A stretch of DNA of 64,000 nucleotides from CALAED01 sp036555725. GTDB taxonomy: Bacteria > Actinomycetota > Actinomycetes > Streptosporangiales > Streptosporangiaceae. The translations under genes were made by a program, and so were the position numbers. The DNA lies in contig DATBKU010000057.1 of the NCBI GenBank assembly GCA_036555725.1, forward strand, positions 1 to 64,000, given 5' to 3'. Below are positions 16,236-25,492 of the stretch, piece by piece. The notes below the pieces were generated by a model, which was given only the letters and a program-made list of their open reading frames with translations, ran no database searches and was not told the DNA's origin. How positions within the stretch are numbered: position 1 is the stretch's first letter; each line of letters begins with the position of its first letter.

Positions 16236-17357
16236 GTGACCACGGATCTGACAACGACGTTGTATCCACCCGAGCGACTCGCCCGCGTACAGGAGGCCAC
16301 CGCCGCGTCCGGGCTGGCCGCGCTGTTCCTGACTCCCGGGGCCGACCTGCGGTATGTCACCGGCTATGACGCGATCCAGCTGGAACGGCTGACCTGTCTG
16401 GTCGTGCCGGCGGCAGGCGATCCGTTCCTGGTCGTACCGCGGCTGGAGCTGCCGGCCGCGCAGGCGTCCCCGGCGGGCGGCCTCGGCGTCGAGATGGTGC
16501 CCTGGGACGAGACCGACGACCCGTACGCGCTGGTGGCGGCCAGGCTGCCCGGCCGGCCGGACCGGGTCGGAGTGGCCGACCGGATGTGGGCGGTGATGGC
16601 GCTGCGGTTCCGCGCCGCGCTGCCGGACGCCGAGCAGATCCCCGCCGGCAAGGTGCTGCGCACGCTGCGGATGCGCAAGAGCGCGGCCGAGGTCGCGGCG
16701 CTGCGTGCGGCGGGGGCGGCGATCGACCGGGTGCACCAGCGCGTGCCGCTGCTGCTCAAGGCCGGCCGCACCGAGCGCGAGGTGAGCAAGGACATCGCCG
16801 ACGCCATCGTCGCCGAGGGGCACGCCATGGTCGACTTCGTGATCGTCGGCTCGGGCCCCAACGGCGCGAGCCCGCACCACGACGTCTCCGACCGGGTGAT
16901 CCAGACCGGCGACGCCGTAGTCGTGGACATCGGCGGCACGATGCCGAGCGGGTACTGCTCCGACTCGACCCGCACGTACGCCGTCGGGGAGCCGCCGGCC
17001 GACTTCCTCGCCTACTACGACGTGCTGCGCGAGGCCCAGCGCGCGGCCTGCGAGGCCGTCCGCCCCGGGGTGACGCCCGAGTCCGTCGACGCCACCGCCC
17101 GCAAGATCATCACCGACGCCGGCTACGGCGAGTACTTCGTGCACCGCACCGGGCACGGCATCGGCCTGGAGACGCACGAGGAGCCGTACATCGTCGCGGG
17201 CAACACCGAGCCGCTCGATGCGGGCACGGCGTTCTCGATCGAGCCCGGCATCTACCCCGGCCCGCACGGCGCCCGCATCGAGGACATCGTGGTCTGCACC
17301 GACGAGGGCCACGAGTCGATGAACCTCGTCGACCACGCCCTGCACGTCATCGACTGA
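16236..17357 (+). CDS. M24 family metallopeptidase (Xaa-Pro dipeptidase type)
   Basis: 373 aa. An N-terminal creatinase-like domain (to about 140) is followed by the pita-bread peptidase domain with all five metal ligands visible: VVVDIGG, CSDSTRT, HRTGHGIGLETHE, SIEPGIY and ARIEDIV. It is expected to cleave Xaa-Pro dipeptides in the cytoplasm. GTG 16236 lies seven bases after TAGATT (16223-16228) and has no ribosome site, so it is leaderless. The stop overlaps the start of the acyl-CoA dehydrogenase gene (TGATG), indicating an operon. Confidence 0.9.
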   Translation: MTTDLTTTLYPPERLARVQEATAASGLAALFLTPGADLRYVTGYDAIQLERLTCLVVPAAGDPFLVVPRLELPAAQASPAGGLGVEMVPWDETDDPYALVAARLPGRPDRVGVADRMWAVMALRFRAALPDAEQIPAGKVLRTLRMRKSAAEVAALRAAGAAIDRVHQRVPLLLKAGRTEREVSKDIADAIVAEGHAMVDFVIVGSGPNGASPHHDVSDRVIQTGDAVVVDIGGTMPSGYCSDSTRTYAVGEPPADFLAYYDVLREAQRAACEAVRPGVTPESVDATARKIITDAGYGEYFVHRTGHGIGLETHEEPYIVAGNTEPLDAGTAFSIEPGIYPGPHGARIEDIVVCTDEGHESMNLVDHALHVID

Positions 17358-18502
17358 TGAATCTTGATCGGGAACTGCCGACACCGGAGGCGGGGGAGCT
17401 GATCGGGCTCACCCGCGATCTGGTGGCCGCCGAGGTGACGCCGCGGGCCGCCGCCGACGAGGCCGTCGGCCGGTTCCCCCGTGAGGTGTTCCGCACCCTC
17501 GGCCGCGCCGGGCTGCTCGGCCTGCCCTACCCGGAGGAGTACGGCGGCGGTGGACAGCCGTACGAGGTCTATCTGCAGGTCATCGAGGAGCTGGCGGCCG
17601 GGTGGCTGGCCGTGGGTCTGGGCGTCAGCGTGCACACGCTGTCGTGCTTCCCCGTCGCCGGTTACGGCACGGATCGGCAGCGGGAAGGCATGCTGCCTGA
17701 CCTGCTGGGTGGTGAGCTGCTCGGCGCGTACTGCCTGTCGGAGCCGCACTCGGGCTCCGACGCCGCCGCGCTGGCGACCAAGGCCGTACGGCGCAACGGG
17801 TCCTACATCGTCAACGGCACCAAGGCCTGGACGACCCACGGCGGGGTGGCCGACTACTACGCGGTGTTCGTCCGCACGGGCGGGGAGGGGGCGCGGGGGA
17901 TCTCGTGCCTGCACGTGCCGGCGGAGACGTCCGGGGTGAGCGCGGCGGCGCCGGAGCGGAAGATGGGCATGCGCGCCTCGACCACCGCGCAGATGAGCTT
18001 CGACGAGGCCGTGGTCCCGGCGGAGAACCTGATCGGCGGCGAGGGGACGGGGTTTCGCATCGCGATGGCCGCGCTGGACGGCGGGCGGCTCGGCATCGCC
18101 GCGTGCGCGGTGGGCCTCGCGCAGGCGGCACTCGACGCGGCGACGGACTACGCGCGGGAGCGCCGGCAGTTCAGCCGGCCGATCGCCGACTTCCAGGGCG
18201 TGCGGTTCATGCTCGCCGACATGGCGACCGGCGTGGCGGCGGCCAGGGCGCTGTACCTGTCCGCGGCGCGCCGCCGCGACGCCGGCCGGCCGTACGGAAC
18301 CGAGGCGGCGATGGCGAAGCTGTTCGCGACGGACACGGCGATGCGTGTGACGACCGACGCGGTCCAGGTGCTCGGCGGATACGGCTACGTCACCGACTTT
18401 CCGGTCGAGCGGTACATGCGTGAGGCGAAGGTGCTGCAGATCGTCGAGGGCACGAATCAGATTCAGCGAGTCGTCATCGGCCGGCACCTCACCCAGGGCT
18501 GA
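17357..18502 (+). CDS. Acyl-CoA dehydrogenase
   Basis: 381 aa with the normal three-part fold: N-terminal helices, a beta domain containing CLSEPHSGSDAAA and the KAWTTHGG strand, and a C-terminal helical domain with RRQFSRPIADFQGVRFMLADM. The catalytic glutamate is present in IVEGTNQIQ near the end. It uses FAD to oxidise an acyl-CoA; chain length and branching cannot be inferred. It is translationally coupled to the M24 peptidase gene. Confidence 0.92.
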   Translation: MNLDRELPTPEAGELIGLTRDLVAAEVTPRAAADEAVGRFPREVFRTLGRAGLLGLPYPEEYGGGGQPYEVYLQVIEELAAGWLAVGLGVSVHTLSCFPVAGYGTDRQREGMLPDLLGGELLGAYCLSEPHSGSDAAALATKAVRRNGSYIVNGTKAWTTHGGVADYYAVFVRTGGEGARGISCLHVPAETSGVSAAAPERKMGMRASTTAQMSFDEAVVPAENLIGGEGTGFRIAMAALDGGRLGIAACAVGLAQAALDAATDYARERRQFSRPIADFQGVRFMLADMATGVAAARALYLSAARRRDAGRPYGTEAAMAKLFATDTAMRVTTDAVQVLGGYGYVTDFPVERYMREAKVLQIVEGTNQIQRVVIGRHLTQG

Positions 18503-18680
18503 ACGGTGCACTCTGCCTGTCCGTAAGTAACGATCTCTTTACGAACGTCGCACATCGCCCGTCGGTGTTGCGATGTTCCGAGCGAACGAGGTACGACGTT
18601 TAGGCGCTCTCGAAAGTTTTCGGGCTGGCGTTGAGCCCGCTTCGGAGGGGGCTGGAACCAATAAGAGACAGGGAGACGTC
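18503..18680 (+). promoter_or_regulatory. Regulatory region of the first sugar ABC operon
   Basis: This 178-base gap holds three inverted repeats: CGTAA/TTACG (18522-18526 with 18539-18543), ACATCGC/GCGATGT (18552-18558 with 18570-18576) and CGAAA-GT-TTTCG (18610-18621). The last has the spacing of a LacI-type sugar-operator. No regulator gene is adjacent on this side. Confidence 0.5.
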
Positions 18681-19886
18681 GTGGCAGAGGTCGTCCTGGA
18701 TGGTGTGGGGAAGGTATATCCGGACGGCACACGTGCCGTGACGGACCTCAACCTCACCATCGCCGATGGGGAGTTCCTGGTTCTGGTAGGTCCGTCCGGG
18801 TGCGGCAAGACCACCGCCCTGCGCATGGTGGCCGGCCTGGAGGAGATCTCCGAGGGCGAGATCCGTATCGGGGACCGCGTGGTGAACCGGGTCCCCTCCC
18901 GGGACCGCGACGTGGCGATGGTGTTCCAGAGCTACGCGCTGTACCCGCACCTGTCGGTGCGCGACAACATCGGCTTCGGGCTGTCGCTGAGGAAGACCCC
19001 AAAGGACCAAATCCGCAAGAAGGTGGAGGAGGTCGCGGAGATCCTCGGCCTGACCGATCACCTCGACCGCAAGCCGCGGAACCTGTCCGGCGGCCAGCGG
19101 CAGCGGGTCGCGATGGGGCGCGCGATCGTGCGCGAGCCGCAGGCGTTCCTCATGGACGAGCCGCTGTCCAACCTCGACGCGAAGCTGCGGGTGCAGATGC
19201 GGGCCGAGATCGCCCGCATCCAGCGCGACCTCGGCGTCACCACGATCTACGTCACGCACGACCAGACCGAGGCGATGACCCTCGGCGACCGGGTGGCGGT
19301 GATCAAGAAGGGTGAGCTGCAGCAGGTCGCCCCGCCGCAGGAGCTGTACGACCGGCCGGCGAACCTGTTCGTCGCCGGGTTCATCGGCTCGCCCGCCATG
19401 AACCTGCTGCAGGGCTCGCTCAACGGCACCCCCGAGGAACCGCGGCTCGAGGTCGGCGGTCAGACGCTGGCGGTGTCGGGCGAGGTGATGCAGGAGCGGC
19501 CGGCCTTGCGGGACTACCTGGGCCGCACCGTCGTGGTGGGCATCCGTCCCGAGGACCTGGAGGACGCCGAGCTGGTGGCGACCAGCGACGGCGCGCACCT
19601 CGACTCCTCCGCCAACCTGGTCGAGGCGATGGGCTCGGACGTGCTCGTGCATTTCTCTGTCGAGGCGTCCCAGGTCGTCACCGAGGACACCAAGGAACTC
19701 GCCCGCGACGCGGGCACCGACGTGCTGGGCGGCCTGGACACGCCGCACACCGACCTGGTCGGCCGGTTCAGCCCCCGCACTCATGTCAAGGTCGGCAACC
19801 CGGTGAAGGTGCACGTCGACACCGGGCGGCTGCACTTTTTTGATCTGGAAACTGGCGCGGCCATCTGGGACGCGCGGGAGGGATAG
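18681..19886 (+). CDS. Sugar ABC transporter ATPase (MalK/UgpC/MsiK type)
   Basis: 401 aa. The nucleotide-binding domain has Walker A GPSGCGKTT, Q-loop QSYALYPH, signature LSGGQRQR, Walker B FLMDEP and the switch His in VTHDQ. The C-terminal TOBE/OB regulatory domain (about 235-400) is longer than usual and has an inserted acidic loop (VTEDTKELARDAGTD). It energises sugar uptake. GGGAG sits five bases before GTG 18681. It is followed two bases later by the binding-protein gene and then two permease genes, a complete importer. Confidence 0.93.
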   Translation: MAEVVLDGVGKVYPDGTRAVTDLNLTIADGEFLVLVGPSGCGKTTALRMVAGLEEISEGEIRIGDRVVNRVPSRDRDVAMVFQSYALYPHLSVRDNIGFGLSLRKTPKDQIRKKVEEVAEILGLTDHLDRKPRNLSGGQRQRVAMGRAIVREPQAFLMDEPLSNLDAKLRVQMRAEIARIQRDLGVTTIYVTHDQTEAMTLGDRVAVIKKGELQQVAPPQELYDRPANLFVAGFIGSPAMNLLQGSLNGTPEEPRLEVGGQTLAVSGEVMQERPALRDYLGRTVVVGIRPEDLEDAELVATSDGAHLDSSANLVEAMGSDVLVHFSVEASQVVTEDTKELARDAGTDVLGGLDTPHTDLVGRFSPRTHVKVGNPVKVHVDTGRLHFFDLETGAAIWDAREG

Positions 19887-19888
19887 CG

Positions 19889-21232
19889 ATGCGCAGCACA
19901 TGGCGTCTGCCGGCGACGAGGCGCTTGCCGGTACGGGCGGCCGCCGTGGCGGTGGGCCTGCTCGTCGCCGCGGCATGTGGCGGTGGAGGAGACGGCGGGG
20001 GTTCCTCGTCGCAGAGCAGCGGGGCTCAGACCCTCAAGGGCCAGACGGTCGAGGTCGCCGCCGTGTGGACCGGGCAGGAGCAGAAGAACTTCCAGCAGGT
20101 ACTGGATGCCTTCTCCAAGAAGACCGGTGCGACCGTCAAGTACACCCCCACCGGCGACAACCAGAGCACCTTCCTCGGCTCGAAGGTGTCCGGCGGCGCC
20201 CCGCCGGACGTGGCCCTGCTGGCCCAGCAGGGCGTGCTGGTGCAGTTCGCGCAGAAGGGCTGGATCAAGCAGCTGCCGCCCGAGGCGGTGCAGGGGCTGC
20301 AGCAGAACTACGCGAAGATCTGGCAGGAGCTCGGCTCCAGCGGCGGCAAGCCGTATGGCGTGTACTACAAGGCGGCGAACAAGTCGACCGTCTGGTACCG
20401 CCCGCAGGCGTTCAGCGACGCGGGCATCGCCCAGCCGCCGACCACCTGGGCGGACTTCGTCAAGGACGTGGGCACGATCTCCGACTCGGGCACCACGCCG
20501 ATCGCGGTCGGCGGCGGTGACGGCTGGACCCTCACCGACTGGTTCGAGAACGTGTACGCCTCCCAGGCCGGGGTCGACAAATACGACCAGCTGTCCAAGC
20601 ACGAGATCCCGTGGACCGACCCGTCGGTGAAGAACGCGCTCAAGACCCTCGCCCAGGTGTGGAAGCCCAACTACATGCCCGGGGGCGCCGGCGGCGCGCT
20701 GCAGACCGACATGCCGACGTCGGTCACCCAGGCCTTCGGCGACCCGCCCAAGGCGGCGATGGTCTACGAGGGCGACTTCGTGCCCGGGGTCATCGCCGAC
20801 CAGACCAAGGCCAAGGTCGGCACGGACGCGAAGTTCTTCCCGTTCCCGGCCGTCGGCGCGCAGCCGCCGGTCGTCGGTGGCGGCGACGCCGCGACGATGA
20901 TGAAGGACACGGCGGGCGCGCGTGCCCTGCTCGCGTTCCTCGCCTCGACCGAGGGTGCCAAAGTGTGGGCCGGGCTGGGCGGGTTCACCTCGCCCAACAA
21001 GTCGGTCGACCTGTCGGTGTACCCGGACGACACCCAGCGGATGATCGCCAAGTCGGTGATCGACGCCGGTGACAACTTCCGGTTCGACATGTCCGACCTG
21101 GCGCCCGCGGCTTTCGGCGGCACGAAGGGCCAGGGCGAGTGGAAGGACCTGCAGGACTTCCTGAAGAACCCGAGCGACGTGGACGGCGCGGCCAAGAAGC
21201 TGGAGGCCGACGCCGCCAAGGCCTTCAAGTGA
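19889..21232 (+). CDS. Sugar ABC transporter substrate-binding lipoprotein
   Basis: 447 aa, family 1 extracellular solute-binding protein. Signal peptide with lipobox-like AAAC (Cys at about residue 30), then a Gly/Ser-rich linker. The mature part shows the two-lobe SBP pattern (QNFQQVLDAFSKKTG variant, PPDVALLAQQG, GKPYGVYYKAANKSTVWYRP). Sequence and operon structure resemble alpha-glucoside (AglE-like) binding proteins, but the ligand cannot be assigned with certainty. The gene begins directly after the ATPase stop. Confidence 0.9.
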   Translation: MRSTWRLPATRRLPVRAAAVAVGLLVAAACGGGGDGGGSSSQSSGAQTLKGQTVEVAAVWTGQEQKNFQQVLDAFSKKTGATVKYTPTGDNQSTFLGSKVSGGAPPDVALLAQQGVLVQFAQKGWIKQLPPEAVQGLQQNYAKIWQELGSSGGKPYGVYYKAANKSTVWYRPQAFSDAGIAQPPTTWADFVKDVGTISDSGTTPIAVGGGDGWTLTDWFENVYASQAGVDKYDQLSKHEIPWTDPSVKNALKTLAQVWKPNYMPGGAGGALQTDMPTSVTQAFGDPPKAAMVYEGDFVPGVIADQTKAKVGTDAKFFPFPAVGAQPPVVGGGDAATMMKDTAGARALLAFLASTEGAKVWAGLGGFTSPNKSVDLSVYPDDTQRMIAKSVIDAGDNFRFDMSDLAPAAFGGTKGQGEWKDLQDFLKNPSDVDGAAKKLEADAAKAFK

Positions 21233-21242
21233 GTAACTCGCG

Positions 21243-22766
21243 ATGAGCGCTGAGACTGTAGGGACCAAGCCGCCCGCGACTCCGGCCTCGGAGAGCGGGC
21301 GGCTGGGGCCGACGCCGTGGCTGTCGGCGGGGTTCCTGTTCCCCGCGCTGCTGCTGCTCGGCCTGCTCGTCCTGTACCCGATCATCTACACGATCTGGCG
21401 GAGCCTGTTCGACGCGGCCGGTTCGAAGTTCGTCGGGCTGGACAACTACATCTCGATGTTCACCGACTCGGTGACGTTCGGCTGGACCGACAACTCGGCC
21501 ATCGGGATCGCCCTGGTCCTCGTCGTGCTGGCGGTGATCGGGCTGGCCGGCGGGTCGGCCAGCGGCGCGATCGACCGGGGCACGGCGCTCAGGGTCGGCT
21601 TCATCGCGGTGCCGCTGATCGCGCTGGCGGCGTACTTCATCCTGGCCATGCACTCGCCGATGTTCACGGCGATCAAGAACAACATCATCTGGGTGATCTT
21701 CGCGCCGACGGTGATCACAGCGCTCGGGCTGATCTTCGCGGTGGTGACCGAGCGGATCCGCTGGGCGTCGGCGTTCAAGCTGGTCGTGTTCATGCCGATG
21801 GCCATCTCGATGCTGGCCGCCGGTGTGATCTTCACGCTCGTGTACGACAAGGCGCCGGAGCGCGGGGTGCTCAACGCGGTCGCCGTCGGCGCGCATGACA
21901 CGTTCACGTCATCGGTCGGCTATCCCGGTGCGCATCCGCGGCCCAACGGCCCGCTGCAGGCGCAGGGCAAGGGCTTCGTCACCAAGCAGGCCGTACAGCC
22001 CGGGCAGCCGGCGCTGCTGCCGCTGGTCGCGGTCAACACCGAGGCGCAGCGGAAGCTGTCCCCGGTGAAGCCGGCGGCCGCCAAGCCCGGCGTGATCAAC
22101 GGCACGGTATGGGTCGACTTCGCACCCGGTGGCGGGGGCACCCAGAACCAGCCCGACTCCAACGAGAAGGGCCTGTCCGGCATCAAGGTGCAGGCCGTGT
22201 CGTCCAGCGGCTCGGTGGCCGGCACCGCAACCAGCCGCAAAGACGGCAACTTCGAGTTCGGCTCGCTGCCGTCCGGGTCGTACACGCTGCGGCTGCCGGA
22301 GAGCAACTTCGCCGAGCCGTTCAACGGCATCGACTGGCTCGGCCCGGCCCTCGTCACGCCCGCGATCATCGGCGCGTACGTCTGGATGTGGGCCGGGTTC
22401 GCGATGGTGCTGATCGGCGCGGGGCTGGCCGCGATCCCGCGGGACGCCCTGGAGGCGGCGCGGGTGGACGGCGCCACCGAGTTGCAGGTGTTCTGGCGCG
22501 TGACGATGCCGTTGCTGGCGCCTGTGGTCGTGGTCGTGCTGGTGACGTTGATCATCAACGTGTTGAAGATCTTCGACCTGGTGTACATCATCGCGCCCGG
22601 CGCGACCCAGCAGGACGCCAACGTGCTGGCCCTGCAGATGTACCTCAGCTCCTTCGGCGGCGGTAACGACCAGGGCCTGGGCAGCGCGATCGCGGTCGTG
22701 TTGTTCCTCCTCGTGGTGCCCGCGATGGTGTTCAACATCCGGCGGTTCCGTCAGGAGCAGTCATGA
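21243..22766 (+). CDS. Sugar ABC permease with an inserted extracellular beta-sandwich domain
   Basis: 507 aa, far longer than the usual 290-330. Helix 1 (27-51) is followed by two additional hydrophobic helices (about 86-107 and 117-136), then the ordinary NNIIWVIFAP... core helix. After the next helix (to about 201) comes a roughly 165-residue extracytoplasmic insertion (205-365): a low-complexity linker and an SdrD_B or carboxypeptidase-regulatory-like beta-sandwich (GTVWVDF...GLSGIKVQAV...DGNFEFGSLPSGSYTLRLP). The core resumes at 366 and has the EAA loop EAARVDGATELQVFWRVTMP that contacts the ATPase. No frameshift is needed to read it, so the insertions are real protein. Confidence 0.9.
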   Translation: MSAETVGTKPPATPASESGRLGPTPWLSAGFLFPALLLLGLLVLYPIIYTIWRSLFDAAGSKFVGLDNYISMFTDSVTFGWTDNSAIGIALVLVVLAVIGLAGGSASGAIDRGTALRVGFIAVPLIALAAYFILAMHSPMFTAIKNNIIWVIFAPTVITALGLIFAVVTERIRWASAFKLVVFMPMAISMLAAGVIFTLVYDKAPERGVLNAVAVGAHDTFTSSVGYPGAHPRPNGPLQAQGKGFVTKQAVQPGQPALLPLVAVNTEAQRKLSPVKPAAAKPGVINGTVWVDFAPGGGGTQNQPDSNEKGLSGIKVQAVSSSGSVAGTATSRKDGNFEFGSLPSGSYTLRLPESNFAEPFNGIDWLGPALVTPAIIGAYVWMWAGFAMVLIGAGLAAIPRDALEAARVDGATELQVFWRVTMPLLAPVVVVVLVTLIINVLKIFDLVYIIAPGATQQDANVLALQMYLSSFGGGNDQGLGSAIAVVLFLLVVPAMVFNIRRFRQEQS

Positions 22767-23689
22767 GCGAAGCAGTGACGAACGCGACGACGACCGCGAC
22801 CCAGGCCCGGCGGGTCGAAGGCGTCGGCGGCGCACCCCAGCGCGGCGTCGCGTCGCGGATCGTGAACCGCCTCGGCGGCGGCGTCGTCCGGATCGGCCTG
22901 ATCCTGATCGCGCTGTTCTGGCTGGTCCCGACGTTCGGGCTGTTCGTCGCCTCGCTGCGGTCGGAGACCGACAACGCCAACAACGGCTGGTGGAAGATCT
23001 TCACCGCACCGTCGCAGCTGACCCTCAGCAACTACACCAACCTGCTGAAGAACGACACCATCACCTCGTCGTTTGTGAACACCATATTGATCACGGTGCC
23101 GACGACGATCCTGGTCGTGGTGGTGGCGTCGCTGGCGGCGTACGCGTTCGCCTGGATCGAGTTTCCCGGCAGGGACTGGCTGTTCCTGCTCGTCATCGGG
23201 TTGCTGGTGGTGCCGGTCCAGGTCGGGCTGATCCCGGTCGCCAAGCTGTTCGGTGACATCGGGATCTTCGGCACCATCCCGGGCGTCATCTTGTTCCATA
23301 CGGCGTTCGGGCTGCCGTTCGCGATCTTCCTGCTCCGGAACTACTTCGCCGGCATCCCCAGGGACCTGCTCGAGGCGGCCCGGATGGACGGCGGCACCGA
23401 GTGGACGATCTTCGTGAGGGTGATCATGCCGCTCGGCGGCCCGGCGATCGCGTCGCTGACGATCTTCCAGTTCCTGTGGGTGTGGAACGACCTGCTGGTC
23501 GCGCTGATCTTCGCCAACCGCGACTCGCAGCCGTTGACCGTCGCGATCCAGCAGCAGGTACGGCAGTTCGGCTCGAACCTCGACGTCATCGCGCCGGGGG
23601 CGTTCCTGTCACTGATCGTGCCGCTGATCGTGTTCTTCGCCTTCCAGCGCTACTTCGTCGAGGGCGTGATGGCCGGCTCGGTCAAGTAG
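22763..23689 (+). CDS. Sugar ABC permease (MalG type)
   Basis: 308 aa with six transmembrane helices and the EAA loop EAARMDGGTEWTIFVRVIMPL at about residue 212. It ends FVEGVMAGSVK, the standard C-terminus of carbohydrate permeases of this family. It overlaps the preceding permease by four bases (ATGA) and completes the importer. The N-terminal 40 residues are a polar cytoplasmic extension. Confidence 0.93.
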   Translation: MSEAVTNATTTATQARRVEGVGGAPQRGVASRIVNRLGGGVVRIGLILIALFWLVPTFGLFVASLRSETDNANNGWWKIFTAPSQLTLSNYTNLLKNDTITSSFVNTILITVPTTILVVVVASLAAYAFAWIEFPGRDWLFLLVIGLLVVPVQVGLIPVAKLFGDIGIFGTIPGVILFHTAFGLPFAIFLLRNYFAGIPRDLLEAARMDGGTEWTIFVRVIMPLGGPAIASLTIFQFLWVWNDLLVALIFANRDSQPLTVAIQQQVRQFGSNLDVIAPGAFLSLIVPLIVFFAFQRYFVEGVMAGSVK

Positions 23690-23743
23690 CCCTCGGCCAG
23701 CGTCGAGTAGCCCTCGGCCAGCGTCGAGTAGCCGTCGACCAGC
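23687..23743. repeat. 21-bp tandem repeat covering the permease stop codon
   Basis: TAGCCCTCGGCCAGCGTCGAG occurs twice perfectly (23687-23707, 23708-23728), followed by a partial third copy (23729-23743). The first TAG is the stop codon of the permease gene, so the unit duplicates the gene end in frame with extra stops. Confidence 0.85.
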
Positions 23744-23748
23744 ACAGA

Positions 23749-23784
23749 GACCGCGTGATCACCGGCATGGGTGATCACGCGGTC
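23749..23784 (+). terminator. Strong hairpin, bidirectional terminator 1
   Basis: Perfect 15-base arms (GACCGCGTGATCACC and its complement, 23749-23763 and 23770-23784) enclose a six-base loop GGCATG. It lies between two convergent ABC gene groups and has no long T-run, as is common in actinomycetes. Confidence 0.8.
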
Positions 23785-23820
23785 TTCATGTGCCACCGCG
23801 GGAGGCGAGAGGCATGTCAT

Positions 23821-23874
23821 TTACCCACAGCCTGTGGAAAACGCTGTGGGTCGGCTGTGCGTAACTGTGGACCG
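23821..23874. other. Cluster of DnaA-box-like 9-mers
   Basis: TTACCCACA (23821-23829), TGTGGAAAA (23833-23841, complement TTTTCCACA) and TGTGGACCG (23866-23874, complement CGGTCCACA) are each within one or two bases of TTGTCCACA. Part of the same stretch forms the imperfect hairpin CCCACAGC/GCTGTGGG. This may be chance in terminator DNA. Confidence 0.3.
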
Positions 23875-23899
23875 AGACCCGGGAACCGGGTCTCGGTCC
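23869..23899. terminator. Hairpin 2 between convergent operons
   Basis: Perfect 14-base arms (GGACCGAGACCCGG, 23869-23882, and complement 23886-23899) with a GAA loop. Confidence 0.75.
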
Positions 23900-23906
23900 C
23901 TTGGTC

Positions 23907-23946
23907 CCTCCCCGCCGCGGGCTGTCGGCAGTCCGCGGCGGGGAGG
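23907..23946. terminator. Hairpin 3 between convergent operons
   Basis: Perfect 14-base arms (CCTCCCCGCCGCGG, 23907-23920, and complement 23933-23946) with a 12-base loop, followed on the plus strand by CTTGTTTTGT, a weak T-tract. It should stop plus-strand transcripts that pass hairpins 1 and 2. Confidence 0.75.
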
Positions 23947-23991
23947 CGATCTTGTTTTGTCACAGGCCTCGTGGGGTTTCGTGCCAGCGGG

Positions 23992-25221
<1,230 letters not shown>

Positions 25222-25270
25222 CGTGCGCCCTCCGCCTGTGCCTGCGCCGCCGCCGCGCGACGGCCGTACT

Positions 25271-25285
25271 GAATACGTTTCCAAG
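25271..25285. promoter_or_regulatory. Degenerate LacI-type operator near the MsiK-like gene
   Basis: GAATACGTTTCCAAG shares ACGTTTCCA with the perfect palindrome at 25423-25436. It lies 50 bases upstream of the ATPase start and would suit repression by the divergent LacI protein. Confidence 0.55.
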
Positions 25286-25422
25286 AGACTTCATCAGGTG
25301 CCCCGATCGTCTGTCAAGACCCGAGGTGTTGCGACCTTTCTACCTGTCGTTATGGCGCTGGAAGCGAGAAAGGCGCCGGTGCCTGGCCGTGCGCGGCCAG
25401 GCGGCCCGGCGGTCATTGGTAA

Positions 25423-25436
25423 TGGAAACGTTTCCA
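25423..25436. promoter_or_regulatory. LacI-family operator
   Basis: TGGAAACGTTTCCA is a perfect 14-base palindrome with the central CG typical of LacI/GalR operators. It is 57 bases before the lacI-type gene and, with the second site at 25271-25285, brackets the divergent promoter region. Confidence 0.75.
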
Positions 25437-25492
25437 GGTACGGTGAACTCGTACGAACGACGAGGGCCGGAGACGACAACAGGAGGTGCCGG

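Noticed and set aside
15183..17384. A 733-codon minus-strand frame extending the 5'-3' exonuclease
   Set aside because: The part beyond 16100 is antisense to the M24 peptidase gene; exonuclease homologues start near LMLLDT.
23821..23874. Replication origin
   Set aside because: Only three poor DnaA-like words and no dnaA, dnaN or AT-rich unwinding region.
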